From: Ascaphus truei
Lineage: Eukaryota; Chordata; Amphibia; Anura; Ascaphidae
Reading direction: 5' to 3'
Length of the DNA: 64,000 bases
Assembly: GCA_036426205.1 (NCBI GenBank)
Contig: WSYH01002492.1
Span: forward strand, 1-64,000
In this document: in pieces, positions 39,408 through 50,608 of the stretch
How the letters are laid out: every line of letters begins with the position of its first letter
Numbering within the stretch: the first letter of the stretch is position 1
The notes under the pieces: model-generated
What the model was told of the DNA's origin: nothing
Seen by the model: the letters and a program-made list of their open reading frames with translations, nothing else
Database searches by the model: none
Position numbers and translations under genes: made by a program

Positions 39408-40507
39408 TGTAGCCAGGGTCCCCCCTTGCACTTACAGCCGTTTGCCGGGAACGCGTGCGGGCCGTTGCTAAGGCCGCGGTCGCGTTGTTAAGGTCCCGTC
39501 GGCTCGAAGTGCAGGGCGCCGCCATCATTGCTCGGCAGAGTCGCGCATGCGCAGGAGACGCGCGCGAGGAGCAGCCAAACGGTAGAGGGCTCACAGTAAG
39601 GGACTACATCTCCCATGAGTCTCAGGAGCGCCCCACGTGACGCCAGGGAGCCAATAGGGCTGCAGCATCTCCCTGCAAGGGAATTAGATACATTTCGCGG
39701 GCTTGTATCACGCAGTTCAATTGGCGTCGGGAGCAGCTAAGGGAAGGAGGTAGCGTGCAGGAGTCAGTGACTCTCTGCACTATAATAGCAGCCCCTTAGG
39801 CCCCAGATAGCCCTAAGTCACTACAGCTGAGTATTGTAGGGACCGGCCCCAGTCAGGGACATTGCCCCTTACTACTTTATATAGAAAGTCCAGAATAGAC
39901 ACAGCCGACGCTGCGCGTCCAGCCAGAGGTTTGGGCCTATACCTCCGCTGCCGTTGCAGAGGCCTTTCGGGTGGGATTGCCCCGGAGGGTGGTTGCGGTG
40001 TTCTTCCGTCAGCAGATCCTTTGTGAAGTTCCGTTGTAGGCCCGAGCACTGGAGTGCTCGGCAGGTAACTCCATTCAGCAAGTGCACCAACGTTATTGTT
40101 TATTATTATTACGGGACTAGTGACTGCGCAGTCATATATGTTTTCTCCCTCAAAGGGTGCGGACAGATTGTGTGGGGATTATGGACACGGGGTGGGATCA
40201 CCAAGTGGAAGCATTTTGCCAGACGCATTATTCAGTGTCCCCTCAAGAGAGGGACACCTGTTGATTGTTGTTAACCATTGTATATGCAGTAAAGCCAGTT
40301 CTGTTCTGCCACGGTTTGCTCCATGTGATTGTTTCCTGTGAGGGCCTTCTCCCACTCCGTTGGGATCCCTCCCAGGTGGAGGCGTTGCACCACGAGATCG
40401 TAATATATGCATGTTCCCCAGGCTACGCAGCGGAGACTTAGGTTTCTTAGAGCCACACAGGTTACACAGCACGGTAGTAGCGTCTGTATTCACAGGGAAT
40501 ACCCGTT

Positions 40508-40510
<3 letters not shown>
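39408..40510 (+). mobile_element. Solo LTR, about 1.1 kb
   Basis: It starts TGTAGCCAGGGTCC and ends GGAATACCCGTTACA. It shares with the 41.2- and 51.2-kb LTRs (opposite strand) the CATGCGCAGGAG region, GCACTGGAGTGCTCGG, AGTGCACCAAC, the palindrome TGACTGCGCAGTCA (about 40121) and GGTGGAGGCGTTGCACCA. No internal region or clear target duplication. Confidence 0.7.
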
Positions 40511-40556
<46 letters not shown>

Positions 40557-40690
40557 CCCCCTTTCCCATCTCACTCCGTTTCCCCCCTTCCACTCTCACT
40601 CCGTTTCCCCCCCTCCCCTCTCACTTCGTTTCCCCCCCGCCTCCCCTCTCACTCCATTTCTACCCCCCTTCCCCTCTCACTCCGTTTCTC
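40511..40690. repeat. (TA)n followed by a ~28-bp TCTCACTCCGTTTCCCCCC minisatellite
   Basis: A TA run to about 40553, then four to five pyrimidine-rich units to 40690. Confidence 0.9.
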
Positions 40691-40918
40691 CTTCGCTAAA
40701 TTCCATGTTGTTTGGTGTGTGACAGGACATTAGAACATGCCCCCTCTCTTCCCATTGGTCAGAGCAGGGACATGTGACCCTGCTCTGAGCTCCAAAGTAT
40801 AGCTCTCTTGTCTCCCTAAGCACAAAGCTTGAGAGTGTTGGTGCCTGCACATGAGCACCCGTGCGCACAGCTTGAACGGAAGGGTGCACATTCACAGAGA
40901 TAAGCGCGCTAAGCGCCA

Positions 40919-41092
40919 AGCACAGTCAGCGCCAGCAGGGACTCAGCCTTAGTGATATCCCTGCTTCAGCACAGGTGGTGCAGTTATTCCGACTGAGCAA
41001 CTGATTGAACTACCTGTGCTAAAGCAGGGATATTGTGAAAACCTGGCCTGTTAGGGGCACTTCAGGACTGGCGTTGGCCGCCACTGCTCTAA
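40919..41092. mobile_element. Terminal part of a hAT-like element with an internal hairpin
   Basis: ATATCCCTGCTTCAGCACAG and its complement CTGTGCTAAAGCAGGGATAT form a hairpin (about 40957-41030). CTGGCCTGTTAGGGGC...TTGGCCGCCACTG is a common amphibian hAT end. Confidence 0.5.
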
Positions 41093-41204
41093 ACTATTTC
41101 CTTGTTGTTTTTTTAATATCCATTTTTGTTTTCACGTAATCTGAATAGCACATTATAAAAACAAGCTCCTACCGTTTTCTTTAAAAAAAAAATATATATA
41201 TATA

Positions 41205-42923
41205 TGTAGCCCTTTTTGTGAACCGGCCTGACCCACCCAATCTCACATTGGCCCCTGTGGTCTAACCGGTCCCTTTCCTTGCGGCACACCTCTTCTAAGG
41301 GACTACTGGTAACTGTATAACACCTGTGGCTCCAGGAGATCTGAGCCTCCGCTAGCTGGGAGCCTGGGGAAACCCTTACCATTACCTGGTGCAGCGCCTC
41401 CACTTACCCAGGATCCCCGTTATGAAAGATAGCCCTGGGTAAGAAATACAATAACACTCATAACGATAGAAAGAATACTAACACTTTACTGAGAACATAG
41501 CAAACCATAACACGACATAACCTTATGCTCTATCCGTGTAACCTCAGCCCAATGTCTGGTGTTCCCACCCAGTGTCCTGTTATCCCCCACACCCAATGTC
41601 CCGTACTCCTACGGAGGTCGTGGGTGACTGCGCAGTCACTAAATGAATAGGCCTGTTGGTGCACTTATAATACAGAAGTACCTTCCGAGCACTCCGATGC
41701 TCGGGACCGCAACTCTCTTCTAAAAGGGTCAGACGTCCGTCTGATCCTTTCCAGGTACTTCCGCCGTGGACCCCAATGAGGGTCCCACCGCTCCACGGGA
41801 ACTCAACCGTCTCTCGGTAACACCACCGTCGCACGAGAACAGCAACCGCCGCTATCCCTTCCTATCACTAACTACTCCTAGAGTGACAGTAACCCTAACT
41901 TAGGGCCTGTCCCTGATGAACCGCAACCTGGGATGGCTTGGGGAAAACTCCTAGGGCCTGTGGAACAATAACCTGCCCCCTCCCCTAGCTACCCAGTCCT
42001 ATCTGTATCTACTAATCCTAACAGCCTGCAGCAGACACACAGCTCTCTGTCAGCCTGCAGACTTCACACACGCTGCACACACTGCGCCCAGCACATGCAG
42101 CGACACACACACACGCAGCTGCACTCACACACAGCCACCTGAATCCCGCAGCAAATCCACTGCTTGCACGCTGTGCCTATTTGCCAGTGCCCACAGCCCT
42201 CTCCGCTGTGGCACTGCCAAACCTGCACCTTCCGCACCTAAGGGTGACCTCCCTAGCTAGGGCCGTCCCTCTTCAGTTACCCCCTGCCCTTACTGGGAAT
42301 TGGGGCCTGCCTGGGGATCTAGGGAGAACCCTTACCTGGTACAGGAGCCACGCGCTCCCTGCACCCTTCCTACTCCTTCCTTCTCCTCTGCCTGACTGTC
42401 TCTGCAAAGCCCGGGAAATGTATCTATATTCCCGGGCTGAGCTTCCTCCAGCCCTATTGGCCGCAAGGGAGCACCTGACCTCTGTCTCCCTAAGCCTCCT
42501 GGGAGTTGTAGTCCCAAGGGGCTGCCTAAAGCATTGGGGCCGCGTGCGCACTTGCCCGGCGCATGCGCGAACCCCTAATGGCCGCCTCAATCTCCCTCTA
42601 CAATTCCCTACTCTCGCACGATCTCTCCCTATCCCTGGAGTCCTATCGCGCGCTTGCCGCCTCCTGCGCATGCACGAACTAACGCGCAATGGCGGCGCAC
42701 TCTCCTCCAGCCGCCGAGCCGGTGGCAATGCGATCGCGGCCCTAGCGACGGCCCGATCGCGTCCCCGGCAACCGGCCTGCGCCGCGATACCTATCGCTGC
42801 TCCCTGCTCTGGCCCCCACCCTCGCGAAGTGCCGGCGGGTCCGTCGCAGCCTCCGGCGGCACCCGCTACCACACGGCACTCGCGGAGAGGGGCCAGGGAG
42901 GGAAAAACAACCTCGGGGCTACA
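41205..42923 (-). mobile_element. Solo LTR, about 1.7 kb, same family as 51164-52901
   Basis: On the minus strand it runs TGTAGCCCCGAGG...AAAAAGGGCTACA. It sits in a TA repeat, so the TATA flanks are consistent with, but not proof of, a 4-bp duplication. Open frames on either strand are by-products of its GC-rich sequence. Confidence 0.85.
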
Positions 42924-43372
42924 TATATATATATATATATACCCCCTCTATTTAATAGTTATTTATTTGGTGTTTTCTGTTTACAAAGTTGATTATTGCA
43001 TATACAAGAATGTCTGCCTTTAAAAAGTAGCCATCTATTTATGATACCCAACAAACATAGATGTGAATAATCTACAACATCAGAATTGATAGTGGATTTT
43101 ATACCATGATATTACCTTTCAGAGGCCTGCAACGTAACCACTTTTTTGTGGGACTAAATATTTATAAGAGTAAATCCTTTTCATCCATTTGCATATAATT
43201 TACGAACTTTTAGATGATTAAGACATTCATATACATGTAATTAATATCGACCACTAATTCCATCCCAACCCTACAAAGTGATACATTCAAGACAATACCA
43301 TCACACTCCAGTGGTTTGGGGGGTTACAAGTTCGTCATATTGATAGTCAAATCATTTTGGTTTATTCAACAG
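42924..43372 (+). other. Intron sequence before the SLC2A12-like exon
   Basis: AT-rich, no repeats recognised. It ends with the acceptor TTTATTCAACAG at 43372. Confidence 0.6.
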
Positions 43373-43505
43373 AGATCATTGGCCTGCCTTGGATGCTTTT
43401 CAGCTATGCTCTAATGAGTGTGGCATCGCTGGTGTTCATTATAATGTATGTTCCTGATACAAAGGGACGGTCGCTGGAGGAGATATCAATGGAGTTAGCA
43501 AATAG
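43373..43505 (+). CDS. slc2a12: Penultimate coding exon of a GLUT12-like sugar transporter
   Basis: Between a good acceptor (TTTATTCAACAG) and donor (GTAGGT), 133 bp encode [20 protein letters not shown] followed by [11 protein letters not shown] and [12 protein letters not shown]. This is the last transmembrane helix of a class III facilitative glucose transporter and the family signature PETKG (here PDTKG). SLC2A12 is the best match from memory (its equivalent is ...LIGLPW...PETKGCSLEQISMELAK). The exon starts with two bases and ends with two bases of split codons, and joins in frame to the exon at 44796. Other SLC2A members end differently after the PETKG motif. Upstream exons are not in the window. 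Confidence 0.85.
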
Positions 43506-43854
43506 GTAGGTTACTTGTGCATTTGCTTGATGTTCAATAGTACAGTATAATCAACATAGGAATATTACTGTTATCACAAATAAATTTGTTTAGTCATTAT
43601 TCAAAGCAGTTCCTGTCCATGTTTCATTATAGACAGATGTTCATTACTACAACTGTAAAGCCTCTAATGTTATGTATGTGGGGCGGAACTATTGGAACCC
43701 TAAGCAAAGAAAAATGAAGTTACTCGTAAACTACCGTAAATAATGATTGCAATATATAATTAACACCATTTCTGCTTTAAATAAGGATATGGGGTGGAAA
43801 ACACATTTATCCACTCCCATCTAGTAAGTACTGTTTCCAAAGTTTGTCAACGTG

Positions 43855-44222
43855 TAATCGTTTTTCCAAGCGTGGATAAAACAAAAAGAGAAAAAAGGAC
43901 AACCAATAGTTCAATATGTGAAACTCTGTGGGTGAGTTTTGTAGAGGCCAAGTGTGATCCTACTCACATTTGTGCAATATCCAAAAAGCGTATCCCAAAC
44001 AATGGCAATATAAATTCGTCTTGTCTGGTCAGTGCATGGACTACACAAATTTATATTGCCATTGTTTCAGATGCGCTTTTTGAATTTTGGAAAAATTTGC
44101 GTAGGATCACTTTTGGCCTCTACAAAACTTACCTACAGAGTTTCACATATTGCACTATTTGTTGTCCTTCTCCTTTTTTTCTCTTTGATATACCCTGCGC
44201 TCACCCACGCTCGGAAAAACAT
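43855..44222. repeat. Long intronic inverted repeat
   Basis: The left arm (about 43858-44013) and right arm (about 44047-44222) are complementary over ~155 bp with mismatches, e.g. AAACAATGGCAATATAAATT with AAATTTATATTGCCATTGTT. The spacer is about 35 bp. In the pre-mRNA it would form a long hairpin. Confidence 0.85.
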
Positions 44223-44403
44223 AAATATCTTGAGACAAGTACGCAACAGGCACTCTATAATATCCAAATTCCAGTGATAAAATGTGCTTGTTACGTAAAC
44301 CTGTTGTCAGCGCAATTCAACCAACTCAGTCCTCCCTAATATCAACAACTCTTTAGGTATACATGTTCTGCAGTATGTTCCCAAACATAAAGTGATGATG
44401 ATG

Positions 44404-44700
44404 GGGTGCAGTTGTAGCTCAGTGGTAATGAAGTGGATAAACCCAGTTTGAATCGCAGTGTCCGTTCTCTCAGTGAACTTGGGCAAGTCTCTCAATCTCC
44501 CTGTGCCTCAGGCACCATTACTGTGCACGCAATGTCTTGTATATAATGTATACCCTGTTCATTTATGTAACTGCACTTGTAACCATGTACTATTTGTTTT
44601 ACTCTGTGCCCAGGACATACTTGAAAACGAGAGGTAACTCTCAATGTATTACTTCCTGGTAAAATATTTTATAAATAATAAAATAAATAAATAAATAATA
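44404..44700 (+). mobile_element. tRNA-headed SINE with a CORE/MIR-like body
   Basis: The head GTTGTAGCTCAGTGGTAA carries a pol III A box and the GTTTGAATCGC segment a weakened B box. CTTGGGCAAGTCTCTCAATC and CTCCCTGTGCCTCAGGCACC resemble the MIR/CORE domain. The tail is A/T-rich (AATAAATAAATAAATAA). Confidence 0.7.
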
Positions 44701-44795
44701 ATTACTGATTTTGCAGTTCCCTCCAAGTTCACACTTTTTAAAAAAAAAGTTAATTTTCAGCTTGAAAATGATATTTTTCCCATTTATATTTTCAG

Positions 44796-44880
44796 GCGCT
44801 ACACGTGTCACTCAGTTTGTTATAGTTGTCAAAGCAGAAAGAAACTCGTGCCAATGGAGCTGGTACAAAATACTGCATAA
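44796..44880 (+). CDS. slc2a12: Terminal coding exon of the GLUT12-like transporter
   Basis: After the acceptor TTTATATTTTCAG, and using the two-base carry-over from the previous exon, 85 bp encode a short cytoplasmic tail: RYTCHSVCYSCQSRKKLVPM then ELVQNTA and TAA. The CY/F...KKLVP...Q pattern lines up with the mammalian GLUT12 tail (ICF...EELVP...Q), but this tail stops earlier. The frame match across the intron is the main evidence that both exons are one gene. Confidence 0.75.
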
Positions 44881-45360
44881 TCTTTCTCCAAAGATACAAT
44901 ATGGTTTCTGCAAAACGTATTGAACACCAAAGCGCTTCATGTAATAATTTAAATGTCGGCTATCATTTGTGTTTTTCCCAATGGGTGGCAGCAAAATGCT
45001 ACATTTGTTAATTATCAATGTACTCATTTCCAGTACTGTCACTAAAAACCTATGCTGCTAGCATTATCAGTTGATTCTATTTATACATAGGCAATGTATT
45101 TTGTCTAGTGATATATTTGTATTATTTGTATATTTGCAAATATTATGCGTTTACTATAGTGCATTATATTATTATATATTTTTTTCTTCTCAATAAAATC
45201 TGAAACTAATTATCATTTCATTTCACAAAATGTCCTTAGCGTAGGTAATTTCTGTTAACATTTGGCAGTAATGTACTGGTATTACCAACTGTAACTCTGC
45301 TTTACATTCAGTCCAACGTATGACCAAAGTGAACTATTGGCAATAAAATAATTATCCTTA
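44881..45360 (+). terminator. SLC2A12-like 3' UTR with two poly(A) signals
   Basis: AATAAA hexamers occur at 45192 and 45342 in AT-rich sequence with no repeat, which is plausible for the transcript end. The exact end is not visible. Confidence 0.5.
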
Positions 45361-45875
45361 ATCTTGATTGCAGACTTTTTATTTATTGTATTTGCAAATT
45401 AAACACGTATATTTTCAAATGTTTTTCCTATTGTTTCGTTCACCCCCATGATAATGTAATCAAAATGATCAAACTTCCCTATCAGTAGACATATGCAAAT
45501 CTATTTCAGGTCACTTCCCCAAACTCCCTGCAAATTTCTTTGTAAAGCATCAAAACATTTGTCAAGGCTTTAAAAAAAAAAAAAAAAAAAAAAAATGAAT
45601 TTGCATGGTCCAAAATACATGCTGCTTAAATTATATAAATATACTGGTGAAATTGGAAGATATTTGCCAATATTCTGCAACTTTTTTGTTGATGTCAAAA
45701 AGGGTTTCTAAAAAAAATATTAGTGGTTGGTGGTTTTTGATCAATGAATCTCAGGAAACTCTAGAGCATTACTTACACCAATATTGAGAAAACAATTGCA
45801 AGAGAGTGTATCCCATAGATAAAAAATTATTTAATGGATCATTGAGCAAACAGCTACATAATGGAGCCCATGGCC
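45361..45875. other. Unclassified AT-rich sequence with a poly(A) run
   Basis: Contains an A-run at about 45571-45595; no gene. Confidence 0.35.
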
Positions 45876-45918
45876 CCCACCAACGCGTTTCGAGCTTGCC
45901 GCTCTTTATCAAGGTGCA
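45876..45918 (-). ncRNA. Hammerhead-like fold (Penelope type)
   Basis: The minus strand reads CTTGATAA-A, stem II GAGC-GGCAA-GCTC, GAAACGCGTTGG. Stem II is perfect, GAAAC and ACGCGT are intact and the triplet is GTT. The first core strand (TTGATAA) differs from CTGATGA at two positions. Confidence 0.5.
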
Positions 45919-46960
45919 TTGGTGGTTGGTGGTTTTTTCACATCTTTTTCTTCAGACGCAAATGGCTAAAATCTGCCAAATTTGAAACCGTGTGTGAACA
46001 TTTAACACATCTGTGTGTCAGTTGGCATGACAGGAAAGAAGCGGTAGGTAGGGAGGAAACAAAAGACAAAAAGGCCTAGTGCTACATCCAATGTGACAAA
46101 TGATATATTTAAATATGTATCTGTTTATCTTCTCAGAAGAAAGGGTCATTTAGTTTCATTCTTTGGCCAAAGTTCAAATAGTAGAATTCGCACTCGTGCT
46201 GTCCCATGTGTATAAGAAAGATGTTCCTGACAACCCCTTTCAGCCGTCGGTAAGAGTACGCCAATGTCTCCTACTGTACAGTATGTGAGGTCAGTTTGAA
46301 TAGCTATATTTAGTAAAAAGTCCACTAAAGACGGACTATAATATTAACAACAACATAATATTAGAAAAAACAACTACACAAAAAGAATACAATAATACAA
46401 TACAAATGATTGGCTGCCAATCAGAGCACAGAGCCCCTCCCCCACATGCTGCAGCTGCCCCCAGCACACAGAGTGTTACCCTTGTGACGTCACGGACGGG
46501 GAGCAGGGCTGCTGGCATGAACGAGCTGCGCATCGATTTTGTTATGTGTCTAAGCACATAGTGCCTAATGTAAGTGCAATAATTATTGCCTGGATAAACA
46601 TTTCACTGGTACATGCAATGTTGCACTAAGTGTGTTATCTTTTCACATCGAGGGAATATGCTGCTGATTCCTGTTATCATCCACTGACTGGGTCTGCATT
46701 GTTGTATCCACCGCCTGTCTTTCACTGGGAGAGTGTGAGTCCCCAATCGTGATTTATTGTTTTTGATTGCTGAATCTGTTTAAACACACTACACCATATA
46801 TATATATATATATATATATTTTCCCCACATGTGGTGATACCTGCGCTCCCCACAAGCTTCTCCCCACCATCCCATGACAGGAGGAACTGGATCTCCTCCA
46901 CAGAGGGTCGAGCAGCGAAGTTCACCATTTTTATTCTTTATCACATATGAGCACTTTAAA
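45919..46960. other. Unclassified sequence including a dispersed repeat
   Basis: The segment 46085-46180 (CTACATCCAATGTGACAAAT, GGGTCATTTAGTTTCATTC) is related to the arms of the element at 60545-60905. A TA run lies at 46796-46820. No gene. Confidence 0.35.
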
Positions 46961-47100
46961 ATAATTGTTCACATTATTATTCACAGTTTTTTGTTCCTTT
47001 ATTAGAAGCGCCTCACATTTTGTGTTTCACAGGTGCTGGGAACGCCAACTCGAACAAACCCGGGTTCACCAACACCAACCAATAACTGAGCAACCTCACG

Positions 47101-47146
47101 TGACCTCTACGCGTTTCGCACTTGCGTGCTTCGTCAGGGGGGTCAC
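47101..47146 (-). ncRNA. Hammerhead ribozyme candidate, best of the ACGCGT type
   Basis: On the minus strand, outer stem I is TGACC/GGTCA (5 bp; plus positions 47141-47145 with 47101-47105), separated from the core by an internal loop. The core CTGACGA has one change (U7 to C). Stem II is GCAC-GCAA-GTGC, then GAAAC, palindrome ACGCGT and cleavage triplet GTA. A stem I internal loop facing a stem II loop is the usual arrangement for natural hammerheads. Position 7 is tolerant in the hammerhead core, so this copy may be active as a dimer. Confidence 0.65.
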
Positions 47147-48099
47147 GTTCGGAGGTTGCCTGCGCGTATTAAATAGCCTCAAGTGGCATTATGCCACAAG
47201 ACCCTTCCTGCACCAGTAGATGTATTATGGCCCATTCAAGTGAACCTGTTTTATGGCCTTTCTCTGCTATGCCATGGTATGGCCCATCTGTAGGTACTAA
47301 TACTGCTGTACCTGCAAAAAGCTCTCAATCTCTCTGATGGAGGGAGAGCTGTCTTTTACAGGAGTTTAGCATGAACTGCAGAGGTGGGATGAGTGAACTT
47401 CGAAACAGCAAGGGGACACTAACCTCCATGTTGTCTTACCAACTGAAATTAACAAATGCACACAGCCCTAAAAGCTCAGAACCCAAATCCACCACATCAT
47501 ATACATGGGCGTCCGCAGAAATTTTTTCAGGGGGGGGGCATAATTTATAACCGCAGCGCAATGGCGGTCCCGGCTGCGGCACAGATTGGTCCCAACTTGG
47601 GAGTGAGACGGCTTTCATTGGTAGGTAGTGTTACCAATGAGAGCCGCATCACTCCCGAGTGCTACCAATGACAGTGCGCTGCGCTTCCTCCTGCGTAGCA
47701 GCATAGGCTAGCCTACCACTAGCTGCCTGCCGCGGCGCCAGGGGCACCCACCCACCTCCGTCTCGGTCCACACACCTCCGTCCCGGTCCACCCAGAGTCT
47801 GTTTTTGGCGTTTATAGCACCGTTAACGTACTGTACGGCGCCATAAATGCCAAAAACAGCCCAGGACTGCGAGTGATCCAGGCAGAGCCGCCAACAGAAA
47901 TCATGGGGCCCAGGACAAATGAAAGGAGCAGGCCCCCCCCGAACCCATAGCCCCCCCCCCCGAACCCATAGCGCACCTACCACAAAAAAATATCTTTTAG
48001 AGCGCAACTTTTACTTAACCGTTTTCTTATTGTTATACAGAATAAAGCATTACAATGCAACCTGTTTATTTTTATATTTTCCACAAAAGACATGTGTCT
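47147..48099. other. Unclassified GC-variable sequence
   Basis: GGCGTCCGCAGAAATTTTTT near 47509 resembles the end of a DNA transposon, but no partner end was found. No gene. Confidence 0.3.
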
Positions 48100-48275
48100 G
48101 CCTGCCTGAGTGGGTGAGTGGGTGAATGACAGTAGAATGACAGTGGGTGAGTGGGTGAGTGGGTGACTGACAGTGAGTGGGTGAATGACAGTGAGTGGGT
48201 GAATGACAGTGGGTGAATGACAGTGGGTGGGTGAATGACAGTGGGTGGGTGGGTGAATGACAGTGGGTGCTTCTG
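48100..48275. repeat. GTGGGTGAATGACA minisatellite
   Basis: Irregular units of GTGAGTGGGTGAATGACAGT that replace the 3' end of the LTR-element ORF on the minus strand. Confidence 0.95.
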
Positions 48276-49875
48276 GGGGAGACACCTCCACCAGGACGCG
48301 ATGACGGGGTGAGCCCATCGCCCGGGTGACCCTACCTTTGGAGTCACCAGGCTCCACGATCACCGGGGAGCTCACACCCGACACCCCTGGGGCAGTCAAC
48401 TTACCCCTGTCGTTGTCGGCAGGTACTGATCCCAAGCCTGGGACCACTGGTACCTCGGTGGTAGGCCGGACTGGCAGTTGCAGGGCACACGGGCCCACAT
48501 CATGGTCTGCATCAGTTGAAGTGGTGGACTCGGTGACCTCACTGGAGTGGTCCGCCGGCAGGCGCATCACCACGCTCGGTTGGTCGCTAGAATCACCACA
48601 CATGGGCGGGGGTATAAACACCTTACCCTGGCCTTCCGAGATCTGTGGTTCTGGTCTCGGTGGTTCCTGCTCGGGAACCGGGTCTGGAACCGACATCTGG
48701 AGCTCCGCCTTCAGCGGCTCTGGCTCAGCGTCTAGAAAGTTTATTTGGGCACACGGGCCCTCCACCACCTCCATCGCTGAAGTGGACAAATCAGTAGCAG
48801 CTTCACCCACCTTGGTAGCACCATCAGGCGCCTCTTTCTCCGCAGGTTCCGCCATCAGAGATTCCTGCTCTTCCATTTGAATGTCCCCGTTGAGAGGGTC
48901 TGCAACAGTGGTCTGGACACACGGGTCCTCGGTGGCCTCTGGAAGTGAGACAGACTGAGGACAAGCATAAGTTACTGTAGGAGAGAGGTCCGGCTCCTCC
49001 TCTTCTTCCTCTGCTGGTTCCGCCGCCTGGGGCAGGATAGGCTTTAGGAACCAGGCCCCGCAACACTCGCATTGAGGCTCCCACGCCAGTGCCTCCCTCC
49101 GGTTACAGCCACATTTGAGGCCAAAACACTGGGTAAACGTTTCTCCATCCACCTCAGTTGACCTGAACCCTAGCTGTAACTGGGATGGTTCGACTCCCTC
49201 TTTAAGGGCTTCACTCAGGCAGGGGCACATTAGCATCGTGACCTCCATTCCTGGCAAATTCCAGGGCTCATACACATCAGGGTGTAACCCCTGGCAGTCT
49301 CTCTCATCCTCGGGGAGGGAACACTCCATTTCTGCAACAAAGTCCTCTGCCGCTGGCGGTTTGGGTTGCAGGAACTGCGCCGCACAGTCAGGGCACTCGG
49401 GCCCTCGGGTCAGTTCACCCACAGGACACTCACATTCATGCAGACGGACGTGCACGCATTCTTCCCCGTCCACCACGGTCATCGTGAGGGCGATAGCTAA
49501 CTCAGGGGACCCATCCGTCCAGCCACCCATCACCTTCCAGTCCTTTAACGCACACGGGCACACCACCATTGGCAAGACTAAATGGGGGGCCCGTATGATC
49601 CTATACAGCCAAGGGTGTTTTTCTTGGCATCCCTTGCTTTCCTGAGGGGGAACAGAAATTTCTGATTTCTGCTCAAGACACTCCCTCCCCCTGGTGGACT
49701 CTAGAGGAGGGGCAGCACAGTCTTTTGGGGAATGTTGCAAACTCGGTACTGAGTCACTCACAGTGTGGGGGCGGGGCTCGGGTTTTCCCGCCAGTCCTGG
49801 ATAACTGTTGGCAACATTTTCCCGCGCGGCCGGGAACTTAGCACGTGGCTTCCTCCGCCTTGAGGGCTTCCCCAT
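48276..49875 (-). CDS. First ORF of a long-LTR retroelement with a duplicated Cys-rich module; family not recognised
   Basis: It starts MGKPSRRRKPRAKF in a strong Kozak context (GCCATGG), 79 bp after the LTR end. Two modules of ~65 residues repeat in tandem after a basic N-terminus: CPC (or CPCxxxL), ~22 residues, VDGE, then CxC, then PECPDCAAQFLQP or PQCECCGAWFLKP. The cysteine pattern CPC...C.C...CxxC in both suggests metal binding. An acidic, Pro/Glu-rich tail follows. The minisatellite at 48100-48275 truncates the 3' end, so the true C-terminus is lost. It occupies the gag position, but no zinc knuckle or capsid motif is recognised. Confidence 0.6.
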
Positions 49876-49954
49876 GGCGAAGCAAAAATAGGACACAATT
49901 TAAAAAAAAACATACAGGGCACCCCAGGTCTGATATCTCAGCAGCGCCTCCAAA
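49876..49954 (-). promoter_or_regulatory. Leader and probable primer binding site
   Basis: On the minus strand the LTR end ACA is followed by TTTGGAGGCGCTGCTGAG. TGGAGGCGCTGC at this position fits a tRNA-primer binding site (complement of a tRNA 3' CCA end); which tRNA is not clear. The same TGGAGGCGCTGC also occurs inside the LTR ~190 bp from its end. Confidence 0.5.
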
Positions 49955-50608
49955 TGTAGCCCTTTTTGTGAACCGGCCGACCCACCCAATCTCACATTGG
50001 CCCCTCGTGGTCTAACCGGTTCCTTTCCCTGCAACACACCTGCTATAAGGGACTACTGGTACTGCATAACACCTGTGGCTCCAGGAGATCTGAGCCTCCG
50101 CTAGCTGGGAGCCTGGGGAAACCCTTACCATTACCTGGTGCAGCGCCTCCACTTACCCAGGATCCCCGTTATGAAAGATAGCCCTGGGTAAGAAATACAA
50201 TAACACTCATAGATAAAATACTAACACTTTACTAACACGACATGTCACACATCACATAAAATAACATAACATAACATAACCTGATGCTCTATCCGCATCA
50301 CCTCAGCCCAATGTCTGGTGTTCCCACCCAGTGTCCTGTGATCCCCCACACCCAATGTCCCGTAATCCTACGGAGGTCGTGGGTGACTGCGCAGTCACTA
50401 AATTAAGCTAGGGCCCAGTTGGTGCACTTATATACTGAAGTACCTTCCGAGCACTCCGATGCTCGGGACCGCAACTCTCTTCTAAAAGGGTCAGACGTCC
50501 GTCTGATCCTATCCAGGTACTTCTGCCGGTAGACCCCAACGAGGGTCCCACCGCTCCACGGGAACTCAACCGTCTCTCGGTCACACCACCGTCGCACGGG
50601 AACAGCAA
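49955..50608 (-). mobile_element. Partial LTR (3' part in element orientation)
   Basis: Identical in design to 51164-51812 and broken at CAGCAACC (50608), where the ORF sequence of the next unit begins. It belongs to a ~1.2-kb tandem duplication. Confidence 0.85.

Larger units (their letters stand above)
43506..44795 (+). other. Last intron of the SLC2A12-like gene
   Basis: 1290 bp, GT...AG. It contains a ~360-bp imperfect palindrome and a tRNA-headed SINE. Confidence 0.8.

Noticed and set aside
42181..43023. 280-codon + strand frame, with a near-identical one at 52054-52941
   Set aside because: Both lie inside the same GC-rich LTR on the opposite strand and match no protein; they are by-products of LTR base composition.
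44404..44480. A tRNA gene
   Set aside because: A- and B-box-like parts are present, but the cloverleaf does not close and a SINE body and A-rich tail follow.
48100..48275. CRISPR-like array
   Set aside because: The units are contiguous minisatellite repeats without unique spacers, in vertebrate DNA.
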